Of a DNA stretch of 64,000 bases, positions 42,775-52,858 are shown in pieces. A model generated the notes under the pieces. The model did no database searches and was not told the origin of the DNA. It worked only from the letters and a program-made list of their open reading frames with translations. Made by a program: the position numbers and the translations under genes. The DNA comes from an uncultured Oscillospiraceae bacterium. GTDB lineage: Bacteria > Bacillota > Clostridia > Oscillospirales > Ruminococcaceae. Location: assembly GCA_902490585.1 (NCBI GenBank), contig CABUEI010000002.1:62001-126000 (forward strand). The letters run 5' to 3'. Each line of letters opens with the position of its first letter. The stretch's first letter is position 1.

Positions 42775-44157
42775 TTGAATAATGCAAAATACGCCGTAAT
42801 TCTTGCCGCAGGCGACGGTAAAAGAATGAAATCCGATAAACCGAAAGTTCTGGCAGAAGTACTGTTTACCCCGATGCTCCGCTGGGTGCTTGACGCAGTA
42901 AAGCAGGCAGGTGTTGACAACACCGCAGTAATCGTCGGTGCTCATAAGGAGCAGGTAACGGCTTATCTTGATACGCTCGGCGAATACCCCGCATTTGAGC
43001 AGAAGGAAAGGCTCGGTACGGGTCACGCAGTAATGCAGGCAAAGCCCTTTATTGAAAAGGCAAAGGCAGAGAATGCGGATATACTTATAGCGTGCGGTGA
43101 CGCTCCGTTCATAGATGCAGACACCATAACAGGCTCTTATGAATATCACAAAAACAGCGGTAACGATGTTACGGTAGTTTCCGCAATTGTCGATAACCCC
43201 ACGGGTTACGGCAGAATAATAAAGGAAAATGACGCTTTCAAGGCTATCGTTGAGCAGAAAGACTGCGACAGCGAGCAGGTAAAGGTAAGAGAAATAAACT
43301 CGGGTATCTACTGGTTCAAAGCGGAAAAGCTGTCCGGACTTTTAGATAAGCTCGGCAACAACAACGCCGCCGGCGAATATTATCTTACCGATACTGTTGC
43401 CGTTGCGGAAAAGAAGGGCGTATACACGGCAGACAGCACGGACGTTGTACTCGGTGCAAACAGCCGCAGTCAGCTTGCCGCTCTGAATGAAGTCGCAAGA
43501 AAGAGAAAGCTCGCTGAGCTTATGGACGAGGGTGTGGATATTCCTCTGTCGGACGGAATCATAATCGGTAAGGATGTAAAAATCGGTCACGATACGGTTA
43601 TACTTCCGAATACGATAATCAAGGGAAAAACGGTTATCGGCAACGGCTGTGAGATAGGTCCTAACAGCTATATAGCCGACTGCGTTATAGAGGATAACGT
43701 TATCCTGAACAACGTACAGGCACACGAAAGCAAGGTAGACAGCAAGGCTAAGGCAGGACCGTTCGTTCATCTGCGTCCGAATACGCATCTGCACAGCGGT
43801 GTAAAGATAGGCGACTTTGTAGAGGTCAAGAACTCCGAGGTCGGCATAAACACCTGCATAGCACATCTGACTTATATCGGCGACAGCGATGTCGGCAAGG
43901 GTGTAAACTTCGGCTGCGGCTGTGTAACGGCAAACTATGACGGTATAAAGAAGTACCGCACAACGATAGGCGACAACGCATTTATCGGCTGTAACACAAA
44001 CATGATAGCTCCCGTTACGATAGGCGACAATGCGACAACCGCCGCAGGCTCGACAATCACAAAAGACGTTCCCGCAGATTCTCTTGCGGTAGAACGTGGT
44101 CAGACAAGAATAATAGAAAACTGGGAAAAGAACAAGAAGCGTATCAGAAAAGCATAA
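42775..44157 (+). CDS. glmU: Bifunctional UDP-N-acetylglucosamine pyrophosphorylase / glucosamine-1-phosphate acetyltransferase
   Basis: Makes UDP-GlcNAc for peptidoglycan. N-terminal Rossmann uridyltransferase with LAAGDGKRMKSDKPKV (8-23), then a left-handed beta-helix acetyltransferase (~250-450) of hexapeptide repeats (GKDVKIGHDTVILPN, GDNAFIGCNTNMIAPV). 460 residues. Start taken as TTG 42775, with AAAGGA 11 bases before; no better start exists before the conserved N-terminus. Confidence 0.96.
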   Translation: MNNAKYAVILAAGDGKRMKSDKPKVLAEVLFTPMLRWVLDAVKQAGVDNTAVIVGAHKEQVTAYLDTLGEYPAFEQKERLGTGHAVMQAKPFIEKAKAENADILIACGDAPFIDADTITGSYEYHKNSGNDVTVVSAIVDNPTGYGRIIKENDAFKAIVEQKDCDSEQVKVREINSGIYWFKAEKLSGLLDKLGNNNAAGEYYLTDTVAVAEKKGVYTADSTDVVLGANSRSQLAALNEVARKRKLAELMDEGVDIPLSDGIIIGKDVKIGHDTVILPNTIIKGKTVIGNGCEIGPNSYIADCVIEDNVILNNVQAHESKVDSKAKAGPFVHLRPNTHLHSGVKIGDFVEVKNSEVGINTCIAHLTYIGDSDVGKGVNFGCGCVTANYDGIKKYRTTIGDNAFIGCNTNMIAPVTIGDNATTAAGSTITKDVPADSLAVERGQTRIIENWEKNKKRIRKA

Positions 44158-44169
44158 GGAGGAAAACAG

Positions 44170-45270
44170 GTGGACGTTTTTCTTTCGGTGCTGTCGGTAG
44201 CAGGGATCATTCTCGGTGCTGTACTGCTGATAATGATAATATCCCTTCTGCTGTCCGCCATACTCTATGAGAGCGTTTTCGGAAAGCGGTTCGAGATATA
44301 CGACTCGGCACATCTGCCCGACCTTAACGACTATAAAGGGCTTGTAAACGAGCCGGTCACATTCCCGTCAAAGCGTGGCTACAAGTACACTGGCTTTTAT
44401 TATCACGATGAAAGCTATGATACTTTCAGAGGTCTTATAGTATTCTCCCACGGCATATTTGACGGTCAGCTCGACTATCTGCCCGAAATAGCCTATTTTG
44501 CAAGGCGTGGATATAAGATATTTGCCTTTGATAACAGCGGAAGCCATTTAAGCGGAGGAAAATCGCTCCGTGGACTTCCCCAGTCGGCAGAAGATCTTGA
44601 TGCGGCTCTGAGTTACGTCACAAAGACAAACACTCTTCCGCTGTATCTGTTCGGTCACAGCTGGGGCGGATATGCGGTTTCAGCCGTGCATTGCTATCAT
44701 CTTTATGATATAAAGGCAGTATTCGTACAGAGCGGATTTGACAGAACAAGCGAAATGGTGCTTGAGGAAGGCTCCACCATGATGGGCAGGTGGATATATG
44801 TTCTCAAAGCCTACATAAAGCTATATGAGCGTATAAAGTACGGCAAAGCGGCAGGTTACACCGCCCACGCAGGAATTGCAAAAGCAACCGCAAACGGAAC
44901 AAAGTTCCTTATTCTGCACAGCACGGACGACAAGACGATAAGTCTTAAAAACAGCGTACTTGCAAATGTCGAAAAGAATGACAATATCACTCTTGTGACC
45001 GAAAAGAACAAGGGTCACAACTCACTTGACAGCGACAGGGCGATAAAGTACAAGGCTCAGCTTGACACCCTGTTTGAAACGACCTATCCGAAAAAACAAC
45101 GTACACGCAAAAACCGCCGTGAGCTGTACAGCGAAAAGGTCGATAAGCAGATTTACTACGAGCTTGACGGCAAGCTGATGAAGCTGATTGCCGACTTCTA
45201 CGAAACGGCTGAAAGCGGTAAGAAATTCAGCACCGCAGGCTCACAAGGGAAAAAACAAAGTAAAAAATAA
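44170..45270 (+). CDS. Membrane-anchored alpha/beta hydrolase
   Basis: 366 residues, GTG start behind AAGGAGG. One N-terminal transmembrane helix (~5-32), then an alpha/beta-hydrolase domain: oxyanion region FSHGIFDG, nucleophile elbow GHSWGG with Ser164, Asp in HSTDDKT and His in KGHNSLD. This fits a serine esterase/lipase-like enzyme of the YjjU/BEM46-like group; the substrate is unknown. Basic C-terminal tail. 12 bp after glmU and 40 bp before the BspA-like gene, same strand. Confidence 0.85.
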   Translation: MDVFLSVLSVAGIILGAVLLIMIISLLLSAILYESVFGKRFEIYDSAHLPDLNDYKGLVNEPVTFPSKRGYKYTGFYYHDESYDTFRGLIVFSHGIFDGQLDYLPEIAYFARRGYKIFAFDNSGSHLSGGKSLRGLPQSAEDLDAALSYVTKTNTLPLYLFGHSWGGYAVSAVHCYHLYDIKAVFVQSGFDRTSEMVLEEGSTMMGRWIYVLKAYIKLYERIKYGKAAGYTAHAGIAKATANGTKFLILHSTDDKTISLKNSVLANVEKNDNITLVTEKNKGHNSLDSDRAIKYKAQLDTLFETTYPKKQRTRKNRRELYSEKVDKQIYYELDGKLMKLIADFYETAESGKKFSTAGSQGKKQSKK

Positions 45271-45310
45271 CGTTTGACGTTATAAAACAAGGAAAATCAG
45301 GAAATAAGAC

Positions 45311-48300
45311 ATGAAAATTTTCAAGAAAGTACTGACGGCGATAGCGTCTGTTGCGGTTATAGCCTCGCTCTCGGCTGTTGTCGTGTCGGCGGACAGCTAT
45401 GTTCCCGAAGTATCCGACGTGATAACGGAAGATGTTGAGATCACTTCTGCCGTTGCAACAAAGGCACAGCAGGAGCAGGCACAGCAGATAATCGCCGACT
45501 ATATCGCCAAGAACATACCCAACGGCATTGCGGATGTTTCCAAGATGGATAAGGTTGCGGCGTATGTGGCGTCGTTCACTTACGACAAGAGCAATTCCGA
45601 TCCGTATCTTATGGTGCTCAACGGTTCAGGCAGCGATTATGCCAGTGCACAACTTGCCGTTTATATGCTGGAACAGGTAGGTCTGACCGCAAAAACAAGA
45701 TATGCGTACAGTGAAAATGAAGAGATACCTATGAAAACAGCCGCCAAAATGTTTACCACTGCGGTAAGATTAAGCGACGGCTCGGTTTATCTGCTTTATA
45801 TCGGCGGCGACGTACTAGGTCAGAAAACTTTCATTTCACAGAAGTTGAATTCACGATTCCTTTATAAAGAGATCTCAAAAAACAAATACGCTGTTTATTC
45901 GTGGATACAGTTTGACGATGAGGTAAAAGGCTATGACAAGGCTACCAAAACCGTTATGAATATCCCCGGATATATCGACGGTCACAAGATAGAGGTAATA
46001 GCAGAAGAGTTTACCAGAGGCTGTATCGGTGTTTCAAAGGTAACCATACCCAATACCGTTACCGAGATCCGGCGTGGCGCTTTCGTTTACACAAAGCGCA
46101 TACAGAGCATTTCTATTTCAAGCTCGGTAAAGACTATAGCCGCCGATGTATTCTCAGGAAACAACTGTCTTAAATTCACTGTTGACAGCAACAATAAGTA
46201 TTTTCAGGCTATAAACGGCGACCTTTACTCTAAGGACGGCAAAACGCTTGTTTCCGCCACAGGTTCGTCAATGACAAAAATCCCGAGCTTCGTTGAAGTT
46301 ATCGGCGACGACGCATTCTGCGGAAACAACCACATAGTTGATATCACGATCCCTGCAACCGTCAAGAAGATAAGCTATGCCGCTTTCGCCTCATGCGACA
46401 ATTTACGCAATGTTATAATCGAGGGTAACGGACTTACCACTGTCGGATCCAGAGCCTTCAAGACAACAAAGCTGATCTCGCTCAACATTCCCGCCTCTGT
46501 GACCTCTTTCAGTTATGATGCTTTCGACTGGGCTGAAATCATACTTGTGGTCTGCCCCGATGGAGAAATTTCACAGAAGCTTACAGGCAGTGACGAAATT
46601 CAACACCTGCTTGTTGATACATCAGGCACATTGACCGGCAGAACGTTTACCAAAAAGCCCACCTGTGAAAGTGACGGTGAACTGAAAGTCAATTTTTCAA
46701 CAGGTTCGTCGAAAACTTATACCATTCCGAAGTCGAATCTTTATCACGACTATAAGGTCGATGCAATAAAGTCGGAAACCTGTGTAAATGACGGCAGTAT
46801 AACTTACCGTTGCACGGTCTGCAATTCCCACAGAACCGAAGATACCACTTATGCCACAGGACACAGCTTTTCATCGACATGGACGCTCGACAAAGCGCCG
46901 ACCTGCGCCGAGCAAGGCTCGCAGTCACGCCACTGTACGAAGTGCGATAAAAAGACAGATGTAATATATGTTTCCCCCACAGGAAAACATACTTATACCG
47001 CCTGGAAAACGACCAAAAATCCCGACTGTACTAAACCCGGTGAGCAACGGTGCAGCTGCACGGTCTGCGGCAAGGTGCTTACAAGAGAGCTTGATCCGTT
47101 GGGTCATAAATATGTTGATACCGTGGTCGATGCGAACTATGACGCAAAGGGCTACACCCTGCATAAATGCTCGGTTTGCGGCTCTTCCTACAAGTCCGAC
47201 TACACCGACATTCTCGTTCTCGGCTATGTCAAGAACCTCAAAGTAATCCGTCAAAACCCAAAATTCATAACGCTCGAGTGGTCAATGTCAACCGATGGCA
47301 GCGGCTATGAGGTCGAGCAGTACAAGGGCGGCAAATGGGTACAGATTTCCAAGACCGACAGCAGTGCCAATTGCGCTCTCACCGTCACAAATCTTACTCC
47401 CGGTACATCCTATACATTCCGTGTAAGACTGCGTAAAGTGTCAGGTTCTACCGTTCAGTACGGCGGCTATATCAGAGCCGTTGCAACCACTGTTCTTCCC
47501 AATGTAACCACATTCACAGCCCCTAGTACAACAAGCAGGACAATAACGCTCAAATGGGATAAGAATGCCGATGCGACAGGTTATGTTGTCGAGCAGTACA
47601 AGGGCGGAAAATGGACTCAGTTTTTACAGACGACGAACAACACAACCTTACAGTGCACAGCATCTTCACTCGCTCCAGAAACACGCTATTCATTCCGCAT
47701 GAAGTCGTATAAGAAGACCGGCAGTGCCGTTGTCTACAGCGATTACACCAATATTGCGGCAACCACCAGAATAGCCTGCGTTTCAAGCCTTACGGCAAAG
47801 TCATCAACCGTTTCTTCGGTTACTCTTTCATGGGCAAAAAGCGCAACAGCAACCGGATATGTTGTTGAGATTTATAAGGGCGGAAAGTGGAATACAGTCG
47901 TTACAACAAAGAACAACAACACACTTTCCTGCAATGTGACAGGTCTTGCGGCAGGTGCAACATATAAAGCCCGTATTAAGTGCTACCGCCTTACAAACGG
48001 CGCTTACTCATTCAGCGAATACCTTGAAGCTGACGTGAACACAAAGATAGCGAACGTTACAGGATTCAAGGCATCCGGCAATACAGCGTCCTCAATAACA
48101 TTCTCGTGGAATAAGAATACCGCCGCTACAGGCTATATCGTTGAGATTTACAAGGGCGGTAAGTGGACGCAGATTTTAAATGCAAAAAGCAACACAACCC
48201 TTACCTGCACAGCAACAGGGCTTTCGGCAAATGCAACATATTCAGTGCGCATAAAGTCCTTCAAAAAGACAGCCAAAACCACATATTTCAGCGATTATCT

Positions 48301-48880
48301 TACGTTCTCAGCCGACACCCGTATATCCAACGTTACAAGCCTTACATATAAGGCTGATTCTGCTTCAGAGGTAACACTCAGCTGGAACAGGAACGCTCTG
48401 GCAGACGGATATATAGTAGAGATCTACAGGGGCGGAAAGTGGGAACAGGTGCTGAACACGCCCTACAACACAAGACTTTTCTGCAAAGTAACAGGTCTTG
48501 CTGAGGGCTCAACATATTCTGTCCGCATAAAGAGCTACAAGCTCAAAAACGGTGCATACGTATTCAGCGAATACTTGAAGAGCACCGCTACAACCGGTCT
48601 TAACCCCGTTAAATATCTGTCTAACTGGTCAGAGAATACCACCTCGTCAATTCATTTTTCGTGGGAGCAGAAAAAATGCGCTACAGGTTATATTGTTGAG
48701 ATCTACAAAGGCGGAAAGTGGACTCTTGTAAAGAAAATAACCACCAATACAGCCGTTTCCTGCATAACAACAGGACTTGATGCCGGTACGTCATATACTT
48801 TCCGTTTAAGCGCATATCTTACCGTAGACGGTACAACCATGTACAGCGACTATGTAAGAATAGTGCAGTCAACCAAATAA
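45311..48880 (+). CDS. Large secreted BspA-like protein: degenerate transglutaminase-like domain, LRR, CxxC repeats and six FN3 domains
   Basis: 1189 residues. Signal peptide (1-~28, cleavage after VVSA). Residues ~45-175 resemble a transglutaminase/protease-like fold (YVASFTYDKSN, then LNGSGSDYASAQLAVYMLEQ, then TAVRLSDGSVYLLYIGG), but the catalytic Cys and His positions hold other residues. ~195-425: BspA/LRR_5 repeats (ITIPATVKKISYAAFASC). ~435-620: four Cys-rich repeats of C-x-G-x-C-x2-C-x-GH type. ~638-1189: six FN3 domains each with GYxVExYKGGKW. No dockerin or LPXTG anchor. Probably a surface or extracellular adhesion/binding protein; substrate unknown. Followed by a strong terminator. 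Confidence 0.85.
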   Translation: MKIFKKVLTAIASVAVIASLSAVVVSADSYVPEVSDVITEDVEITSAVATKAQQEQAQQIIADYIAKNIPNGIADVSKMDKVAAYVASFTYDKSNSDPYLMVLNGSGSDYASAQLAVYMLEQVGLTAKTRYAYSENEEIPMKTAAKMFTTAVRLSDGSVYLLYIGGDVLGQKTFISQKLNSRFLYKEISKNKYAVYSWIQFDDEVKGYDKATKTVMNIPGYIDGHKIEVIAEEFTRGCIGVSKVTIPNTVTEIRRGAFVYTKRIQSISISSSVKTIAADVFSGNNCLKFTVDSNNKYFQAINGDLYSKDGKTLVSATGSSMTKIPSFVEVIGDDAFCGNNHIVDITIPATVKKISYAAFASCDNLRNVIIEGNGLTTVGSRAFKTTKLISLNIPASVTSFSYDAFDWAEIILVVCPDGEISQKLTGSDEIQHLLVDTSGTLTGRTFTKKPTCESDGELKVNFSTGSSKTYTIPKSNLYHDYKVDAIKSETCVNDGSITYRCTVCNSHRTEDTTYATGHSFSSTWTLDKAPTCAEQGSQSRHCTKCDKKTDVIYVSPTGKHTYTAWKTTKNPDCTKPGEQRCSCTVCGKVLTRELDPLGHKYVDTVVDANYDAKGYTLHKCSVCGSSYKSDYTDILVLGYVKNLKVIRQNPKFITLEWSMSTDGSGYEVEQYKGGKWVQISKTDSSANCALTVTNLTPGTSYTFRVRLRKVSGSTVQYGGYIRAVATTVLPNVTTFTAPSTTSRTITLKWDKNADATGYVVEQYKGGKWTQFLQTTNNTTLQCTASSLAPETRYSFRMKSYKKTGSAVVYSDYTNIAATTRIACVSSLTAKSSTVSSVTLSWAKSATATGYVVEIYKGGKWNTVVTTKNNNTLSCNVTGLAAGATYKARIKCYRLTNGAYSFSEYLEADVNTKIANVTGFKASGNTASSITFSWNKNTAATGYIVEIYKGGKWTQILNAKSNTTLTCTATGLSANATYSVRIKSFKKTAKTTYFSDYLTFSADTRISNVTSLTYKADSASEVTLSWNRNALADGYIVEIYRGGKWEQVLNTPYNTRLFCKVTGLAEGSTYSVRIKSYKLKNGAYVFSEYLKSTATTGLNPVKYLSNWSENTTSSIHFSWEQKKCATGYIVEIYKGGKWTLVKKITTNTAVSCITTGLDAGTSYTFRLSAYLTVDGTTMYSDYVRIVQSTK

Positions 48881-48903
48881 TGTTATTACTTAAACACCGC
48901 TGT

Positions 48904-48940
48904 GAGCGGCAGTCCAAAAGGACTGCCGCTCATTTTTATA
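48904..48940 (+). terminator. Rho-independent terminator after the BspA-like gene
   Basis: 12-bp perfect stem GAGCGGCAGTCC/GGACTGCCGCTC with loop AAAA, followed by ATTTTTAT. Confidence 0.93.
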
Positions 48941-49186
48941 TGTTACACAAAGGTTTCCCGTTTTTAACTTAACTTAAAAATGTAAAATTCGTCAGTTTCA
49001 CGAAACGTTACATTAAGTAACTAAAAAACAGGCTAAATGACCATTAAAGCTGTTATTTAAACTTTAAAACAGCATTGCTCCGTGAAAATATTACATATAA
49101 CTGTGCTAAATACACATAAAACGCTTTGAACCTTTGTGAAATTCACAGAAAAAATCTACTTTGTTAAGTAAATTTAGCTGAATTTG
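48941..49186. other. AT-rich regulatory region upstream of the GH5 gene
   Basis: No ORF. Contains the palindrome GTTAC-ATTAA-GTAAC (49007-49021) and the 12-mer TTAAGTAAATTT (49164-49175) that also occurs twice upstream of GH36. Likely holds operator sites for the GH5 gene. Confidence 0.4.
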
Positions 49187-49216
49187 TTGACTTTGTATAA
49201 AGCCACATGATATTAT
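49187..49216 (+). promoter_or_regulatory. Promoter of the GH5 gene
   Basis: TTGACT (49187-49192), 18-bp spacer, TATTAT (49211-49216), 58 bp before the ATG. Confidence 0.55.
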
Positions 49217-49274
49217 AAGACAAAGCTAAGAAACCAAGAGGCTATATCAGAATAATAGCAGAAGGAGTGAAATC

Positions 49275-52200
49275 ATGACAGGTTTTAAGAAAAGACTGGC
49301 AAGCTCTGCTCTTGCCGCAACAATGACACTTTCGGCTTTACCTGTATCCGTGTTTTTCATAAGCACGGGTGCGGCGGCTGAGGGTGTTCCGAGCGGATTT
49401 GCGTATGCGCAGGGAACAAGGTTCATGCTTGACGGAAGTCCGTTCTACTATGCAGGCACAAACTGCTACTACCTTACGTTCAAATCGCAGGATGCGGTAG
49501 ACAACGTATTCAAAGACGCAGAGGCGATGGGGCTGAAAGTTATCAGAGTCTGGGGCAACCTTGATGTAGGTGTCAAGACAGGTACGACAGACAGCGAAGG
49601 AAAGCCGGTATTTACAAACAACAATGACGGCCCGGGTGAAAAGGACGGAATATATTTTCAGTATTTCGACAAGGCTCTGGGTAAACCGGTAACAAACTTC
49701 GGTGAAGACGGCATAAAGAAGCTCGACTACGCATTATATCAGGCAGAAAAGCACGGTATAAAGCTGCTTATCACCTTTACTAACTACTGGGATGCTTTCG
49801 GCGGTATGGGTCAATACGTCAAGTGGGCAGAGGAGCTTGGCATAACCGGACTTAAAAAAGACGACTTCTACACAAACGAAACGCTCAAGGGCTGGTATAA
49901 GGATTATGTCAACGGTCTGCTGAACCATACGAACCCGTATACAAACAGAAAGCTGAAGGATGAGCCTTCCGTATTTGCGTGGGAGCTTTCAAACGAGCCG
50001 AGATGCAATACCGACGCTCAGTGTAAGGACAATATACTTTATAACTGGGCAAAGGAAATGAGCGAATATGTAAAGAGCATCGATCCGAATCACATGGTAT
50101 CGCTCGGCGACGAGGGCTTTTACAATAAACCTTACGGGTATTACAACGAATATACTACATCCAATTATGCCTTTTACGGTGCAGAGGGCGTTGACTTTGA
50201 AAAGCTGATGACGATCGACACGCTCGACTTCGGCACTCCTCATCTTTATCTCGATCAGTGGGGAATGAAGCACACAGGCACAGGACAGGACGATCTGCTC
50301 TGGTTTAAGATACACGGCGAAACCTGTGCGGAGCTTGACAAGCCCGTTATACTCGAAGAGTTCGGTCTTACAGATAGAACAATCCGTGACAGTGAGTATA
50401 AGCAGTGGTTTGAGGTGCTTGAGGGTAATGTCTACGATACGGTCGAATATGCAGGCACAAACTACTGGATGATAGCCTCATACATTGACGGCGAACTTTA
50501 TCCCGACTATGACCAGTATACCGTTTACGGTCCGGAGGGAACAGAGACCGAAAGCACAAGACAGCTTATCATGAAGCACGCCGCAAATATGACGGCAAAG
50601 AATAACGTCAACACGATAGCAAGCGACAAGCTGAGCTTCGACAGAGCTGACAATACCGACCTTACGGTAACAGCAACTATGAAGGAGGGTGCAATAAGCG
50701 GTATAACCCTTGACGGAAATGCGCTTACAGAAGGCAAGGACTTCACAATAAACAATAACTCAGTAACTATAAAGGCAAGCTATCTTAAAACACTTGAGCT
50801 TAAAAACCATGTGTTCACGCTTAACTGCACGGCAGGCAGCAGCCCGAAGTTCACAGTAAACGTAACCGATGTATCGATCCCCGCACCGACGCTTGATAAA
50901 TATATCGCTACAGTTGACAAGAACCTGCGTCACTACAAGAAGGTGAATGTAGGCTATGACAAGAAGACAAGCGAATTCAGAGGTATAAAGGTAAACGACC
51001 AATATCTCAAGGCAGGTACGGATTATACAGATAACGGCGGCTTAGTCACATTCTCAGACAGCTTTATAAAATCTCTCAGCGAGGGCAACGTAACGCTCGT
51101 GTTCGACTTCTATGAGGGTGCGGATTGTGAATTCATGCTTACCGTAACAGATACATCGGCACTTGAGGATATAGATACTTTTGAAAGCTACACAGGCGAT
51201 TCTCAGCTAAGCAGTGCATACACGCCGAATACAAGCGGAAATGACGTAACGGTTTCGCTTGTTGACAACGCAAACGGCAAAGCGATGAAATTTGAGTACA
51301 ATGTAAGCTCGCCCAACGGATACTGCGGTGTAAACCGCAAGCTGTCACAGCGTAACGTTGCACAGTACAAGGGTGTCAGCATAAACCTTACCGGCGACAA
51401 CAGCGGTAACAACTTTACTGTTCAGCTCATGGATAAGAACGACAACTATTTCGAGAAAAAAATAACGGTCAACTTCTCCGGCGAAAAAACATTTGAGATA
51501 CCTTTCGAGGAATTTATCGCTCCAAGCTGGCAGTCAGGATCCGCTACACTTGACACAACGGGTATTGTACAGGTCGCATTCTATGCAGGCAATGGCGGTA
51601 ACACCGACACAGGCGCTTACATAATTGATGATGTATACTTCTACGGCGAAAAGCAGGAAGCCGAGGGCGCACACCTTATCAACAAGACAGGCACATTTGA
51701 CGGCTCTGCTCCTGCAACTGTACTTACAAAGCTCGTGCTGAACGGTCAGACTATATCAAAGATAACCTGCGGCGGCAAAACACTTGACAGCAGTACAGAC
51801 TACTCATGGAGCGGAAGTCAGGTGGCACTCAACACGCCGTTCATGCAGACCCTCTCCAACGGCAAACACGAAATAGTATATCATTTCAGCGACAGCACTA
51901 CAGACACATTTACTCTCACCGTTATCAATTCTTCGGTAACAGATGATACTACGGTTGATAATGTCACAGGCTTCACAAGCAAAAACGCAACCGATTCCTC
52001 GCTCACTCTTGCGTGGAACAAGAACAGCAAGGCTGACGGCTACTCGGTTGAAATATACAAGGGCGGTAAGTGGAACGAGATATATAACGGCAACTCCGCA
52101 AGTTGTACAGCTACAGGACTTAAAGCTTCCTCGACCTACTCATTCCGTATAAGAGCATACAAGACCTCGGGCGGTACAACGTATTACGGCAACTACACAA

Positions 52201-52796
52201 GACTTGCCGCTAAAACGGCAGATTCATCCGTACTGGACCCCGTTACATCATTCACCTGTAAATCCGCAACCGCAAATTCTGTTACACTCGGCTGGGCAAC
52301 AAACAGCGAGGCTGACGGCTACTCGGTTGAAATATACAAGGGCGGCAAGTGGAACGAGATATATAACGGCAACTCCACAAGTTGTACGGCTACAGGACTT
52401 AACGCTACCTCGACATATACCTTCCGTATAAGAGCGTACAAGACATCCGGCGGAGCTGTACAGTACAGCGACTATGTAAGACTTGCCGCTAAAACAGTGG
52501 AAAGCTCAGGCGTTTCAAACGTTACATCCTTCAGAAAGATATCCGCTACATCATCCGAGCTTATAATAGGCTGGGCAAAGAACAATTCCGCAGAAGGATA
52601 TATCGTTGAACTGTACAGGGGCGGCAAATGGACGGAAGCATTAAGAACCTGCACAAATAATACAGTAGGCTTTATAGCGGGCGACCTTAAGGCAGGTACG
52701 ACCTACACATTCCGCATAAGAGCATACAAGACCTCAGGCGACACAGTCATCTACAGCAACTACACAAGACTTGCCGCTGTGACAAACGCAAACTAA
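49275..52796 (+). CDS. Secreted GH5 endo-beta-mannanase-type enzyme with X2, CBM and FN3 modules
   Basis: 1173 residues. Signal peptide (1-35). GH5 barrel (~38-435), with RVWGN, acid/base Glu241 in ELSNEP, PHLYLDQW and nucleophile Glu362 (or 361) in VILEEFG; best fits GH5 subfamily 7 mannanases. X2 Ig-like modules at ~450-535 and ~540-625, a carbohydrate-binding beta-sandwich (~630-790, IIDDVYFYG end), a third X2 (~795-885), then three FN3 domains (~894-1173) with GYxVExYKGGKW. ATG after GAAGGAG. No dockerin or sortase signal. The neighbouring GH27 alpha-galactosidase suggests galactomannan as substrate; mannanase versus other beta-glycanase activity is inferred. Confidence 0.9.
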   Translation: MTGFKKRLASSALAATMTLSALPVSVFFISTGAAAEGVPSGFAYAQGTRFMLDGSPFYYAGTNCYYLTFKSQDAVDNVFKDAEAMGLKVIRVWGNLDVGVKTGTTDSEGKPVFTNNNDGPGEKDGIYFQYFDKALGKPVTNFGEDGIKKLDYALYQAEKHGIKLLITFTNYWDAFGGMGQYVKWAEELGITGLKKDDFYTNETLKGWYKDYVNGLLNHTNPYTNRKLKDEPSVFAWELSNEPRCNTDAQCKDNILYNWAKEMSEYVKSIDPNHMVSLGDEGFYNKPYGYYNEYTTSNYAFYGAEGVDFEKLMTIDTLDFGTPHLYLDQWGMKHTGTGQDDLLWFKIHGETCAELDKPVILEEFGLTDRTIRDSEYKQWFEVLEGNVYDTVEYAGTNYWMIASYIDGELYPDYDQYTVYGPEGTETESTRQLIMKHAANMTAKNNVNTIASDKLSFDRADNTDLTVTATMKEGAISGITLDGNALTEGKDFTINNNSVTIKASYLKTLELKNHVFTLNCTAGSSPKFTVNVTDVSIPAPTLDKYIATVDKNLRHYKKVNVGYDKKTSEFRGIKVNDQYLKAGTDYTDNGGLVTFSDSFIKSLSEGNVTLVFDFYEGADCEFMLTVTDTSALEDIDTFESYTGDSQLSSAYTPNTSGNDVTVSLVDNANGKAMKFEYNVSSPNGYCGVNRKLSQRNVAQYKGVSINLTGDNSGNNFTVQLMDKNDNYFEKKITVNFSGEKTFEIPFEEFIAPSWQSGSATLDTTGIVQVAFYAGNGGNTDTGAYIIDDVYFYGEKQEAEGAHLINKTGTFDGSAPATVLTKLVLNGQTISKITCGGKTLDSSTDYSWSGSQVALNTPFMQTLSNGKHEIVYHFSDSTTDTFTLTVINSSVTDDTTVDNVTGFTSKNATDSSLTLAWNKNSKADGYSVEIYKGGKWNEIYNGNSASCTATGLKASSTYSFRIRAYKTSGGTTYYGNYTRLAAKTADSSVLDPVTSFTCKSATANSVTLGWATNSEADGYSVEIYKGGKWNEIYNGNSTSCTATGLNATSTYTFRIRAYKTSGGAVQYSDYVRLAAKTVESSGVSNVTSFRKISATSSELIIGWAKNNSAEGYIVELYRGGKWTEALRTCTNNTVGFIAGDLKAGTTYTFRIRAYKTSGDTVIYSNYTRLAAVTNAN
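52032..52429 (+). repeat. Near-identical tandem FN3 DNA repeat in the GH5 gene
   Basis: The first two FN3 domains share almost identical DNA from 52032 and 52311 (offset 279 bp, 93 codons), including GGCTGACGGCTACTCGGTTG and AAGTGGAACGAGATATATAA. Indicates recent duplication or gene conversion. Confidence 0.85.
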
Positions 52797-52812
52797 AAGC
52801 ATAATAACAGCA

Positions 52813-52853
52813 AACGGAGCATATCAGGCAGATATGCTCCGTTATTTTTTTAT
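52813..52853 (+). terminator. Rho-independent terminator after the GH5 gene
   Basis: 13-bp perfect stem AACGGAGCATATC/GATATGCTCCGTT with a 5-nt loop and tail ATTTTTTTATT. It also bounds the convergent minus-strand operon. Confidence 0.93.
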
Positions 52854-52858
52854 TCGAA

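Noticed and set aside
47226..48880. CRISPR-like periodic repeats
   Set aside because: The ~280-bp periodicity is from coding FN3 domains; no short direct repeats with unique spacers of equal size were seen in the window.
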